Shown: positions 44,826 through 57,639, numbered from the stretch's first letter. The stretch: DNA of 64,000 nt from Lolium rigidum (GCF_022539505.1 NC_061510.1:395294249-395358248); one strand, 5' to 3'. The notes: a model not told the origin generated them from the sequence alone. Numbers and translations: made by a program.

Positions 44826-47197
44826 CCGGCCTTAGCCACTGTTACCCTGGCCACGCCAGTGCTTGCTGTTTTCACTCATTTCATGATCTGTGCCTCTATT
44901 TTAGTTGCTATGCTGGCTAGAATTCAAGTGTGTTCATGTGTGATACCCTGGCTTGATTACAGTGTGCAATTTCTTGCAAGTTTGCAAGTGCCAGAGCCAT
45001 TGTGGCTTATTCTGGTGCTTAGACTTATGATTATGCTCAATTGATTATCACTGTGACTTATCTGTGTTATACAGTGATGAGTTTAAATGTTTAGCTGGTG
45101 TATTATGATCCAATGATTCATTAAGCATTTGATGTGCTTATGGATACAATCATAAATTATTTATGTGATTAGCTGTGAAGCAACTATTGATGAATTGGTG
45201 TTGTGTTAGTCAAATGATCCATGATTGATTGATAGGTTGGCTCTAGCATGTACTGGCATGCTTTTAGCAAGCTGCTGATGATCACATGATCATCATTTGC
45301 TTGTAAATGTTGTTGTTTCATAGCTGTGCCTCACTATTGCTCTCACTGTGTTGTGTGTGCATCACACAGGCTTGGCCTGGTGTGTGTTGGTGCTTGCTCA
45401 AGCATCTGTTGATGCTTGTAGTGATCCTCTGGATCATTTGCAAAGCTCTGGTGTATTGACTTCTTGTATATTCATTTATCTGTGTTGTCTTGCTTGGCTA
45501 AGTGGATAAATGATGTGAACTGCGGCGCTTGTGATCATCTTACAATTAAATTGATTGAGCTAGAGGGATGCCAACATCCGTTGGGAACCCTAGCTCCATT
45601 TGAACCCATCTGGGTAATGATATCTGTGCATGGCTTCTCTGTTGGGTTTGGTAAAGTGGTTGAGGTGGTCCTGACAGCAATTCCTTGCTGTTAGGGTAGC
45701 TCCCACCTTTGTTGGCTTGCTGTAATTTGGTGAATATCTCACTGGAAGAAACCTTGTTGGTTTTCCAGTTACCTTTGCTGTTGACAACAAGAATAGTCAC
45801 AATCTGTCTATCTGTCTGATGGCTTGCTTGGCTTTAAGTGCTAGATGATTTTGAATGGCTAGTTAGGGATTTATCCAGGTTGGATTTCTCTGGTATGTCA
45901 CCATGTTGACATACCACTGTTCCCTTGGTATTTTCCTTCTGACTGTTCTTTGGTTTGCTTGCACCAAAAGGCTTAGTAGCCGCATGATGATACAATCGGA
46001 TACTCACACCCCTTTGCTTGTGTGTGATTGATGCATATGCTTATTTATGAGCAAGACAGATGCTTGCTCATGATTCCTTGATATACCTCACTCCAGCTCC
46101 TAGAATTTGGTGTTGGTGTAGAGGTTTTGCTTCTGGTGGTTTGTTTGGCTTGCCCTGCTCCTCCTTGTGAGCTTGATACTTCTTGGTTATTTGCTATGGT
46201 GGTGAAGATGTGTTGAACAGCAGTGGCTGTTCAAGCTGTTCTTGTGTTCTTGTGTTCTTGTGACTTACTCTGTGAGGCTGCTATCGATGCAATGGCTAGG
46301 GTTTGGCTCTGAAAAGTTTATATATGATCCCTGCAAGCTCTCCTGGTCGACAAGACTCGCTCGGTTGTTTTGGTGACTCCTCTCTGTGTTGTATGTGTGT
46401 GCTGCATGCACAAGGCCTGGTGAGCTCCCAGGTTGTGTGTGTGTGCACATGCTTGGTATCTGGCTTGTGTCTTAGCTGAGGTTGGATCAGCTCGGCAGCT
46501 TTGGTCATATCCTCTCCAATTCTATTTGATTTTTAACCTGCCAAGTGGCTATGCCACTTGGCATAACTTTTATTTGTTGTGATTATGTGCAGGGAGCAAA
46601 GTGATGATCCAATGATCATGAAGATCATCAAGTACAAGACTAAATGAAGTTTAGCTTGTAGTGTTAGGATAGATCATTGAATTGTAATTTCCTTTTGTTT
46701 TCTTTTTCTATTTCTTCAATTCATGTAATGTGTTGTAAATTCATATTTCATTTCTGGATATTGTAATTGACATTGTATCTTGTGTGATTATCAATAAAGC
46801 TCCCATTTTCCTTAATGCGCTTTACATAATTGTTGTATTATTTATAATCTTGATTAATGATAATTGTTTATTAAATTATCTCAAGTTTGAAAATTATGTG
46901 ATATCCATTTGATGTTTGAATTTGAAATTCAAATTCAAATTTGGTTTGAATTCAATCATACAACTTAAGATTGTGATGCATCTTCTCTTCTCTCTTCTCA
47001 AAACCCTAATCTAGTTAAGTAAGAACAAGTTTATCGCACTCTCGAAACCCTAACCCTGTAGGATGTCGAGAGAGAAACTTGTCCCCCTTCGATGCAATTT
47101 TGTTTTAAAAGCGCGAAATTTCCCCAGAATTTATGATGCAATGCACACCCCTTTCTAAAATCTACCCCTCGATCGTCTCTAAACCTGGGACATTACA
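44826..47197 (-). mobile_element. 5' portion of a chromovirus LTR, inverted relative to the 30-37 kb copy
   Basis: Begins TGTAATGTCCCAGG at 47197 on the minus strand and can be followed for 2372 bp until element B1 interrupts it. It matches 30256-34520 minus the LINE. The base run after 47197 is AGGCG, that is CGCCT on the minus strand, the same as the flank after 37133. Confidence 0.85.
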
Positions 47198-47475
47198 AGG
47201 CGCGTGATGACGGTGGCGGTGGGCGACTCAATCCGATCTATGATCGGTAAAACCAAAAAGAAAACGCCGGTCGAGCGACCGGCGGAGCAAAAGAAAACCA
47301 ATCTACAGATTGGGAAAAAAAAAGCTCGAGGGCAGCGGATCAACAGATCGGCGAACGAACCCTCATACGGGTTGCGCGACCCCCGGAGTAGGCCATGGAG
47401 ATTGACCTCCCCGGGGGCGGCGCGGGCGGAAGCGCGTGCGGCGGCTAGGTCAAGGTCGGCGCCGCTCTGATACCA
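47198..47475 (-). mobile_element. Copia leader and initiator-tRNA primer site
   Basis: GCTCTGATACCA at 47464-47475 is, on the minus strand, TGGTATCAGAGC, the standard Copia primer site complementary to initiator methionine tRNA. It abuts the LTR end CTTCTACA. The leader that follows (47463-47198) is GC-rich and breaks at the chromovirus insertion. Confidence 0.75.
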
Positions 47476-47639
47476 TGTAGAAGGATAGATAGGGAGAGAG
47501 ATATGCGGAATATGTTGGATGTATTATTGAGCCTCATGGGTGAGTATATATAGACGTACAGGGATCATCTTGGAGTGCAACACAAGACACAAGATCTATC
47601 TCTACCCTAGACTTCCTAAACCCTAGGTACACTCTAACA
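47476..47639 (-). repeat. Short 5' LTR of a Copia element
   Basis: Minus strand TGTTAGAGTGTACC...CCTTCTACA, 164 bp, TG...CA ends, adjacent to the primer site. The plus-strand flank is GTCAG at 47640; the partner LTR is not in the window. Confidence 0.7.
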
Positions 47640-48190
47640 GTCAGGTCATCGGTGCAGCCATGGCTTCTACTGAGGAATCCATTCATCAATACCAAAGACT
47701 TATACAGTACTCGTTTTGCGCTTCGAGGCCGATCGGGCTTCTGCCACCTGCAAATGGGCTGATGCCACTTTCGTGTCCACGAGCCACCACATATGAACCG
47801 AAGCGGGCCGATTTCTATGGGGAGCTGCTTTACACCGACCTGGTTGGTGTATAACAGCCACCAACCACCCCCTCTGGTCTTTGTTGGGCTAGTCCATGTT
47901 TCGCTGATACTGGTTCCTTCGACTGCTTCGCTGTGGACTGGTTCGCTATTCGTTATCGAGCTGAGTTCGATTGTCGTCAGTAGCAATTTTAATTTCGCTG
48001 TTCGGTAACTAGCTGGGACTGCTTCTGAACGGAGCGAGTTCGAATCTAGTCGCTAGCAATTTTTCAGTACGTTTAATTTTTGGGAAAATGAACGAAGCAG
48101 TCACGACATTGATTCTCACACTAGCGTTTTCTCAGTTCGTGACAGTTTACTGAAATTATACAAAAAGCAGATATAGGAACATTGTTAGAA
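47640..48190. other. Unassigned sequence, target of the Copia insertion
   Basis: Mixed composition with no ORF above 71 codons beyond those reading into the Copia LTR. Nothing recognisable. Confidence 0.4.
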
Positions 48191-48820
48191 AATTCCACAG
48201 AAAGAAGTTCCTTCTGTCTACAAACATATTGTATGTACTTTATGAACAAAAATGTATTTTTCTCTATGAACAATTTCCGAATTTGAACATTTCTGAATTT
48301 GAACAAATTTTATATTTGAACAATTTTCGAATCTGAACGATTTTTATATTAGAACAATTTTCGAATTTGAACAAGTTTCATATATGAACGGTTTTCAAAT
48401 TTGAATGGTTTTCAAATTTGAATTCCACAGAAAGAAGTTCCTTCTGTCTACAAACATATTGTATGTACTTTATGAACAAAAATGTATTTTTCTCTATGAA
48501 CAATTTCTGAATTTGAAAATTCCTGAATTTGAACAAATTTTATATTTGAACAATTTTCGAATCTGAACGTTTTTCATATTAGAACACTTTTCAAATTTGA
48601 AAAAATTTCATATATGAATGTTTTTCAAATTTGAACAGTTTTCGAATTGAACGTTTTTCAAATTTGAACAATTTTTAATTTAAACATTTTTCAATTTGAA
48701 CAATTTTAAAAAACTAAAATTTTCGAATCTGAAAAATATAAACAAAACCGAAAACAGAAAAAAGAAAAAAGAAAAGAAAACAGAAAAAGAAACAAGAAAA
48801 GAAAAAAGAAAAAAATAAAA
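48191..48820. repeat. 230-bp tandem duplication plus GAACATTTTTCGAATTT-type AT repeat
   Basis: AATTCCACAGAAAGAAGTTC starts at 48191 and again at 48421, with some 85 bp of nearly identical sequence after each. The rest consists of degenerate GAATTTGAACAATTTTC units ending in an A/G-rich tract (48730-48820). Such AT repeats are common grass filler, often near Mutator-type elements; no transposase is visible. Confidence 0.7.
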
Positions 48821-48827
48821 AGCTAAA

Positions 48828-51800
48828 TGATGGCATGCAAGACACGTCCGTTGGGAACCCCAAGAGGAAAGTGTGATGCGTACAGCAGCAAGTTTTCCCT
48901 CAGTAAGAAACCAAGGTTATCGAACCAGTAGGAGTCAAGGAACACGTGAAGGTTGTTGGTGGCGGAGTGTAGTGCGGCGCAACACCAGGAATTCCGGCGC
49001 CAACGTGGAACCTGCACAACACAATCAAAGTACTTTGTCCCAACGTAACAGTGAGGTTGTCAATCTCACCGGCTTGCTGTAAACAAAGTATTAGATGTAT
49101 AGTGTGGAAGATGATGTTTGTTTACGAAGAACAGTAAAGAACAATTGCAGTAGATTGTATTTTAGATGTAAAGAATGGACCGGGGTCCATAGTTCACTAG
49201 TGGTGTCTCTCCCATAAGATAAATAGCATGTTGGGTGAACAAATTACAGTTGGGCAATTGACAAATAAAGAAGGCATAACAATGCACATACATATATCAT
49301 GATGAGTACTATGAGATTTAATCAGGGCATTACGACAAAGTACATAGACCGCTATCCAGCATGCATCTATGCCTAAAAGGTCCACCTTCAGGTTATCATC
49401 CGAACCCCTTCCAGTATTAAGTTGCAAACAACAGACAATTGCGTTAAGTATGGTGCGTAATGTAATCAACACAAATATCCTTAGACAAAGCATCGATGTT
49501 TTATCCCTAGTGGCAACAGCACATCCACAACCTTAGAACTTTCTGTCACTGTTCCAGATTCGATGAAGGCATGAACCCACTATCGAGCATAAATACTCCC
49601 TCTTGGAGTTACAAGTATCAACTTGGCCAGAGTCTCTACTAGCAACGGAGAGCATGCAAGAACATAAACAACATATATGATAGATTGATAATCAACTTGA
49701 CATAGTATTCAATATTCATCGGATCCCAACAAACACAAAATGTAGCATTAAAAATAGATGATCTTGATCATGATAGGCAGCTCACAAGATCTAACATGAT
49801 AACACAATGAGGAGAAGACAACCATCTAGCTACTGCTATGGACCCATAGTCCAGGGTGAACTACTCACACATCGATCCGGAGGCGATCATGGTGATGAAG
49901 AGACCTCCGGGAGATGATTCCCCTCTCCGGCAGGGTGCCGGAGGCGATCTCTCGAATCCCCCGAGATGGGATTGGCGGCGGCGGCGTCTCTGGAAGGTTT
50001 TCCGTATCGTGGCTCTCGGTACTGGGGTTTTCGCGACGAAGGCTTTAAGTAGGCGGAAGGGTACGTTTAGGGGCGACGCGAGGGGCCCACACAACAGGGC
50101 GGCGCGGCCCCACCCTTGGCCGCGCGGCCCTGGTGTGGCGTCGCCTCGTTGCCCCACTTCGTAATCCTTTCGGTCTTCTGGAAGCTTCGTGGAAAAATAA
50201 GACCCTGGGCGTTGATTTCGTCCAATTCCTAGAATATTTCCTTACTAGGATTTCTGAAACCAAAAACAGCAAAAAACAACAACTGGCTCTTCGGCATCTC
50301 GTGAATAGGTTAGTGCCGGAAAATGCATAATAATGACATATAATGTGTATAAAACATGTGAGTATCATCATAAAAGTAGCATGGAACATAAGAAATTATA
50401 AATACGTTTGAGACGTATCAAGCATCCCCAAGCTTAGTTCCTACTCGCCCTCGAGTAGGTAAACGATAACAAAGATAATTTCGAAGTGACATGCTATCAT
50501 AATCTTGATCAATACTATTGTAAAGCATATGAGATGAATGCAGCGATTCGAAGCAATGGTGAAGACAATGAGTAAACAAATGAATCATATAGCAAAGACT
50601 TTTCATGAATAGTACTTTCAAGACAAGCATCAATAAGACTTGCATAAGAGTTAACTCATAAAGCAATAGATTCTTAGTAGAAAGCTTTGAAACAACACAA
50701 AGGAAGATATAAGTTTCAGCGGTTGCTTTCAACTTCAACATGTATATCTCATGGATAATTGTCAACACAAAGTAATATAACAAGTGCAATAGGTAAACAT
50801 GTAAGAATCAATGCACACAGTTGATACAAGTGTTTGCTTCTAAGATAGAAGGAATAGGTAAACTGACTCAACAATAAAGTAGAAGATTGGCCCTTCGCAG
50901 AGGGAAGCATGGATTACTATTTTTGTGCTAGAGCTTTTCATTTTGAAAACATAGAAACAATTTTGTCAACGGTAGTAATAAATCATATGTGTTATGTATA
51001 AGATATCCTATAAGTTGCAAGCCTCATGCATAGTATACCAATAGTGCTTGCACCTTGTCCTAATTAGCTTGGATTAACATGGATTATCATTGCATAGCAT
51101 ATGTTTCAACCAAGTGTCACAAAGGGGTAGCTCTATGACGCATGTACAAAGGTCTAAGGAGAAAGCTCGCATTGGATTTCTCGCTTTTGATTATTGTCAA
51201 CTTAGATATCCATACCGGGACAACATAGACAACAGATAATGGACTCCTCTTTAATGCATAAGCATTCAACAACAGTTAAAATTCTCATAGGAGATTGAGG
51301 ATTAATTATCCAAACTGAAACTTCCACCATGAATCATGGCTTTAGTTAGCGGCCCAATGTTCTTCTCTAACAATATGCATACTCAAACCATTTGATCATG
51401 AAAATCACCCTTACTTCAGACAAGACGAACATGCATAGCAACTCACATGATATTCAACAAGGGTAAAAGTTGATGGCGTCCCAGAAACATGGTTACCGCT
51501 CAACAAACAACTTATTAAGAAATAAGCTACATAGCTACATATTCTTCACCACAATAGTTTTTAAGACTATTTTCCCATGAGCTATATATTGCAAAGACAA
51601 ATGATAGAATTTTAAAGGTAGCACTCAAGTAATGTACTTTGGAATGGCAGAGAAATACCAAGTAGTAGGTAGGTATGATGGACACAAATGGCATAGTTTT
51701 TGGCTCAAGGATTTGGATGCATGAGAAGAATTCCTCTCAATACAAGGCCAGGCTAGCAAGGTTGTTTGAAGCAAACTCAAGTATAAAACGATGCAGCAAA

Positions 51801-52744
51801 ACTCACATATGAACATATTGCAGGCATTATAAGACTTTACATTGTCTCCTTGTTGTTCAAACACCTTAACCAGAAAATATCTAGACTCTAGAGACCAATC
51901 ATGCAAACCAAATTTTAACAAGCTCTATGTAGTTCTTCATTAATGGGTGCAAAGTACATGATGCAAGAGCTTAAACATGATCTATATGAGCACAACAATT
52001 GCCAAGTATCAAATTATTCAAGGCATTATACCATTTACCACATGCGGCATTTTCCGTTTCCAACCATATAACAATGAACGAAGTAGTTCAACCTTCGCCA
52101 TGAACATTAAGGATAAAGCTAAGAACATATGTGTTCATACGAAACAGCGAAGCGTGTCTCTCTCCCAAACAAAGAATGCTAGGATTCGATTTTATTCAAA
52201 CAAAAACAAAAATAAAAACAAACAGACGCTCCAAGTAAAGCACATAAGATGTGACGGAATAAAAATATAGTTTCACTAGAGGTGACCTCGATAAGTTGTC
52301 GATGAAGAAGGGATGCCTTGGGCATCCCCAAGCTTAGATGCTTGAGTCTTCTTAAAATATGCGAGGGATGAACCACGGGGGCATCCCCAAGCTTAGACTT
52401 TTCACTCTTCTTGATCATATTGTATCATCCTCCTCTCTTGACCCTTGAAAACTTCCTCCACACCAAACTCAAAACAAATTCATTAGAGGGTTAGTGCATA
52501 ATTGAAAATTCATATATTCAGAGGTGACATAATCAATCTTAATACTTCTGGACATTGCACAAAGCTACTGAAAGTTAATGGAACAAAGAAATCCATCAAA
52601 AATAGCAAAACAGGCAATGCGATATAAAAGGCAGAATCTGTCAAAACAGAACAGTCCGTAAAGACGAATTTTTTAGAGGCACTGGACTTTCTCAGATGAA
52701 AATGCCCAAATTGAATGAAAGTTGCGTACATATCTGTGGATCAC
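48828..52744 (-). mobile_element. Athila-like element C1: 3' LTR and 3' interior
   Basis: LTR 48828-50420 (1593 bp), polypurine tract 50422-50437, then 2.3 kb of the conserved non-coding 3' region with internal tract copies at 52322-52337 and 52381-52396. The LTR's left flank is CTAAA. The interior is cut at 52744 by a Tat-like LTR start, before any ORF. The tract neighbourhood (CCTACTCGCCCTCGAGTAGG) differs from elements A1, A2 and B1. Confidence 0.8.
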
Positions 52745-52797
52745 TGTTATCACCAGATTTTAGACAAATCCAGAGGTGGGCCGGGCTTGGAAGATTA
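52745..52797 (+). mobile_element. Start of a Tat-like LTR, cut by gap 3
   Basis: TGTTATCACCAGATTTTAGA and GAGGTGGGCC resemble the LTR start at 3180. Confidence 0.55.
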
Positions 52798-52897
52798 NNN
52801 NNNNNNNNNNNNNNNNNNNNNNNNNNNNNNNNNNNNNNNNNNNNNNNNNNNNNNNNNNNNNNNNNNNNNNNNNNNNNNNNNNNNNNNNNNNNNNNNN
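52798..52897. other. Scaffold gap 3 (100 N)
   Basis: 100 N. Athila-like interior lies minus on the left and plus on the right, so orientation changes across the gap. Confidence 0.95.
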
Positions 52898-53816
52898 TTG
52901 TGCAATGCCCGAGTGTTAAATAGTTATGTCACCTCTGAATATATGAGTTGCGATTATGCACTAACCCTCTAATGAGTTTTGTTTCTGAGTTGGTGTGTGG
53001 AGAAGTTTCGAAGAGGTCAAGGGAGGATGATACAATATGATCAGAAGAAAGAGTGAAAAGTCTGAGCTTGGGGATGCCTCACAGTGGACAATCATGTCAT
53101 ATTTCAAGAACCCCTTTGTGACACTTGGTTGAAACATATGTTATGCAATGATAATCCATGTAAATCCAAGCTAATTAGGACAAGGTGCGGGCACTATTGG
53201 TAATCTATGCATGAGGCTTGCAACTTATAGGATGTCTTATGCATAACACATATTGATTATTACTACCGTTGACAAAAATATTTCTATGTTTTCAAAATAA
53301 AAGCTCTAGCACAAAAATAGTAATCCATGCTTCCCTCTGCGAAGGGCCATTCTTTTACTTTATGTTGAGTCAGTTTACCTATTTCTTTCTATCTTAGAAG
53401 CAAACACTTGTGTGAACTGTGTGCATTGATTCTTACATATTTACCTATTGCACTTGTTATATTGCTTTATGTTGACAACTATCCATGAGATATACATGTT
53501 ACAAGTTGATAGCAATTGCTGAAACTTAATCATCCTTTGTGTTGCTTCAAAACTTTCTACTAAGAATTATTGCTTTATGAGTTAACTCCTATGCAAGTCT
53601 TATTGATGCTTGTCTTGAAAGTACTATTCATGAAAAGTCTTTGCTATATGATTCAGTTGTTTATTCATTGTCTTTACCATTGCTTCGAATCGCTGCATTC
53701 ATCTCATATGCTTTACAATAGTATTGATCAAGATTATGATAGCATGTCACTTTAGAAATTATCCTTGTTATCGTTTACCTACTCGAGGGCGAGTAGGAAC
53801 TAAACTTGGGGATGCT
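52898..53816 (+). mobile_element. Athila-like 3' interior, plus orientation, with deletion
   Basis: The reverse complement of the conserved 3' region. After GAGCTTGGGGATGC (an internal tract copy near 53065) about 1 kb present in other copies is missing, and the sequence jumps to CCCCTTTGTGACACTTGG. It ends with the polypurine tract AAACTTGGGGATGC before 53817 and shares the CTCGAGGGCGAGTAGG variant with element C1. Confidence 0.75.
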
Positions 53817-55282
53817 TGATACGTCTCAAACGTATCTATAATTTCTTATGTTCCATGCTACTTTTATGATGATACTCACATGTTTTATACGTACTTTATA
53901 TCGTTTTGATGCATTTTCCGGCACTAACCTATTAACGAGATGCCGAAGAGCCAGTTGATGTTTTCTGCTGTTTTTGGTTTCAGAAATCCTACAAAGGAAA
54001 TATTCTCGGAATCGGACGAAATCAACGCCCAATATCTTATTTTTCCCGGAAGCTTCCAGAGCACTGAAGAGGGGCCAGAGAGGAGCCAGGGGGCCCCACC
54101 CCACAAGGCGGCACGGCCAAGGGCGGGTGCGCCCCCTATGGTCTGGGCTCCCCAGGTCTCCTCCGAGGCTGCCCTTCCGCCTATATAAAGCCTCTGTCGC
54201 GAAAACCCTAACGAAATAAGCAACGATACGAGAAAAGTTCTAGAGCCGCCGCCATCGCGAAGCCAAGATTCGGGGGACAGAAGTCTCTGTTCCGGCACCC
54301 TGCCGGGACGGGGAATTGCCCCCGGAGTCATCTCCATCGACACCACCGCCATCTTCATCGCCATCGCTGTCTCCCATGATGAGGAGGGAGTAGTTCTCCC
54401 TCGAGGCTGAGGGCTGTACCGTAGCTATGTGGTTCATCTCTCTCTCCCATGTGATCTTTATGTGATCATGAGCTTTGTGATCTAGTTGAATATCATCTAT
54501 GTGCTACTCTAGTGATGTTATTAAAGTATTCTATTCCTCCTTCATGATGTAATGGTGACAGTGTGTGCATCATGTAGTACTTGGAATAGGTTATGATTGT
54601 AATCTCTTGTAGATTATGGAGTTAACTATTACTATGATAGTATTGATGCGATCTATTCCCCCTTTCATAGCTCGACGGTGACAAGTGTGCATGCTATGTT
54701 AGTACTCGGTATAATTGCAATGGTCTATTATGCACTCTAAGGTTACTTAAATATGAACACTGAATGTTGTGGAGCTTGTTAGCTCAGGCTTGAGGAGCTC
54801 TTGTAGCCCTACACAATGAATGGTGTTTGTCATCCAACAAGAGAGTGTAGAGAAAGTAGTATTTGTTTATTCGAGTTATGTGATCAATGTTGAGAGTGTC
54901 CACTAGTGAAAGTATGATCCCTAGGCCTTGTTTCCAAGCACCGAAACTCCGTTTATTTATCGTTACGTTGCATGTTTACTCGCTGCCATCTTTATTTCAG
55001 ATTGCTATTACCACTCATATTCATCCATATTACTTGCATCTCACTATCTCTTCGCCGAACTAGTGCACCTATACATCTGACAAGTGTATTAGGTGTGTTG
55101 GGGACACAAGAGACTTCTTGTATCGTAATTGCAGGGTTGCTTGAGAGAGATATCTTTGACCTCTACCTCCCTGAGTTCGATAAACCATGGGTGATTCACT
55201 TAAGGGAAACTTGCTACTGTTCTACAAACCTCTGCTCTTGGAGGCCCAACACTGTCTACAGGAATAGAAGCCACGCTTGTCA
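53817..55282 (+). repeat. Athila-like LTR of the plus-strand element
   Basis: Begins TGATACGTCTCAAACG after the tract and has the TATATAAAG box at 54182-54190. The end is probably GCCACGCTTGTCA, though it is diverged from other copies and the boundary is uncertain by a few bases. Confidence 0.7.
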
Positions 55283-56396
55283 GATGTATAGGTGCACTAG
55301 TTCGGCGAAGAGATAATGAAATACAAGTAATATGAATGATTGTAAGTAGTAATTGCAATCTGAAATAAATATGGCAGCAAGTAAACATGTAGCAGAACTT
55401 GTTGGAAACGGTGTTTCAATGCTTAGAAACAAGGCCTAGGGATCATACTTTCACTAGTGGACACTCTCAACAATGATCACATAATTGAATAAATAAATGC
55501 TAATCTCAAACACTCTCTTGTTGGATGACAAACACCATTCATTGTGTAGGGCTACAAGAGCACCCTCAAGCCGGAGTAAACAAGCTCCACAACGTCATAA
55601 AGGAATCACACACGATGCGCACACTCTCACCGTCACACCGTGGAGAGTAATTCCGGAGTTCATATTAAAGTAACCTCTAGAGTGCATAATAGACAAGAGT
55701 AACATCTACATATTCAACTAGATTACAAAGCTCATGATCACATAAAGATCACATGAGAGAGAGATGAACCACATAGCTACCGGTAGAGCCCTCGACCTCG
55801 GGGAGAACTACTCCTCCTCATCATGGGAGACAGACAACGGCGATGAAGATGGCGGTGGTGTCGATGGAGATGACTCCGGAGCAATTCCCCGTCCCGGCGG
55901 CGTGCCGGAACGGAGACTCTGTCCCCGAAACGGAGTTTCACGATGGCGGCGGCGTCCCCGGAGTCTTTCTGGAGTTTCGTCAATTGGTGTCGGGTTTTTA
56001 GGTCACGAGGGATAATATAGGCGAAGAGGCGGCGCGAGGGGGTGCCTGGGGGGCCCACCCCATAGGGCGGCGCGCCCCCCTCTAGGCCGCGCCCCAGTGT
56101 GGGGTGGGGGCCCTGGGCCTCCTCTCCGGCTTCCCTTCGGTGTTCTGGTCCGTCTCGGTGAAATAAGATGTTTGGCTTTTGTTTCGTCGAATTCCGAGAA
56201 TATTGCCCGAACAACCTTTCTGGAACCAAAAACAGCAGAAAACATGAACTGACATTGTGGCATCTTGTTAATAGGTTAGTTCCGGAAAATGCATAAAATC
56301 ATTATAAAGTGTGAGCAAAAAATGTAGGTATTGTCATAAAACTAGCATGGAACATCAGAAATTATAGATACGTTGGAGACGTATCAGCCACAACAA
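55283..56396 (-). repeat. Athila-like LTR in opposite orientation, truncated
   Basis: Starts TGATACGTCTCC at 56396 on minus and is lost after CCTATACATCTGACAAG, the point where the plus LTR begins its end. Together with 53817-55282 it forms a large inverted repeat. Its right edge sits on the PIF/Harbinger pseudogene. Confidence 0.75.
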
Positions 56397-57478
56397 GTTA
56401 ATACGGAGCTATTTCGGAGAATCCAACATTTCACGAGAGCTAATTTTGTTGCCATTTTTGGATGAGGATCAACTTGTTTATGCATGTCGTGGAGAAGCTG
56501 ACCAAGTATGATATGTTTTTTGAGCAAAGGTGAAATGCCACCGGAGAACTTGGGCATATCACTTACAAAAAGGTCAACGACTCTTTGTATATGTTGGCTT
56601 ATGGGATTCCAACGGATCTAGTTGATGACCGCTATGGGTGAGAGTCAAGCTATCAAGTGTGTCAAGCACTTTGTAGTAGGAATTGTGAAAGTGTTCGGCG
56701 AGGAATACTTGAGAGCCCCCAACGCTCAAGACATGGCTAGGCTTTTGGAGTTCAACAAAGCTCGAGGATTACCAGGTATGCTCTATTCAATTTATTGCAT
56801 GCATTGGAGTTGGAAGAACTATCCCGTGGCATGGCATGCACAGTTCAAGGGCCACAAAAAGGATTCCACTATAATCCTTGAAGTTGTGGTTGATTATGAG
56901 ACTTGGATTTGGCGTTCTTTCTTTGGAATGTCCGGTTCATGCAATGGCATTAATGTGTTGCAACGGTCACCAATGATGACATATATTGCATTAGGTGAAA
57001 CTCCACCAGTGGAGTTCGTAGCAAACGGCCGCACCTACAACTATGATTACTTCCTAGCAGACGACATCTACCCAAGGTGGCAAATATTTGTGAAGTTGGT
57101 TCACAAACCATCGGGAAGTAAAAAACTTCAATTCCATAATGCGGAAGCTGAAGCTAGGAAAGACGTGGAGAGATCATTTGGGATTTTGCGGCTCAATTTA
57201 CTATTGTGAGAGGACCGACTAGATTTTGGGATCAATAGATCCTTTGGTACATCATGAACATTTATGTCATCATGCATAACATGATCATCAAGAATGAGCG
57301 TGAGCACAATGACTACTTGCACTATGAATTGATGGGATGCCCCATGCAAGTGCATAGGAGAGAAGATAGAGTGGCCCTATTTATTGGCTTGCACAATTCG
57401 ATTCGAAATACCGATGTGCATGATTAGCTTCAAGATGATCTCATCGAGGAGCGGGGGACATGGAATGGCCAACAATAG
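56397..57478 (+). pseudogene. PIF/Harbinger transposase (DDE nuclease) pseudogene
   Basis: The best segment (56622-57209) matches the plant Harbinger nuclease: EEYLRAPNAQDMARLLEFNK, MHWSWKN, KDSTIILEVVVDYETWIW, YNYDYFLADDIYPRWQ and DVERSFGIL. The upstream part (56440-56620) reads in shifted frames with a TGA; downstream a TAG at 57423-57425 precedes the family-like end WNGQQ-stop at 57476-57478. Two of the three catalytic acids are gone: the first Asp is Tyr (codon 56793-56795) and the second is Gly (56946-56948, GSCNG). The Glu (57168-57170) remains. The family excises and inserts DNA with a 3-bp target; this copy cannot. Terminal repeats were not found. Confidence 0.85.
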
Positions 57479-57639
57479 TTTCATATGATATAATTGTACT
57501 ATTGAAAAACTATTTGTTGTATTGTTGGTGATCTATTTGTTGTATTTTTATGAACTATTTGTTGTATTGACAATAAACTATTTGTTCGTGTTGTAATAAT
57601 AATTAAACTATTTATTGTTGTTGTTTTTCGGTTCTGTTT
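57479..57639. other. AT-rich tract after the transposase
   Basis: CTATTTGTTGTATTG-like words repeat four or five times. Non-coding, probably the transposon's 3' flank. Confidence 0.4.
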
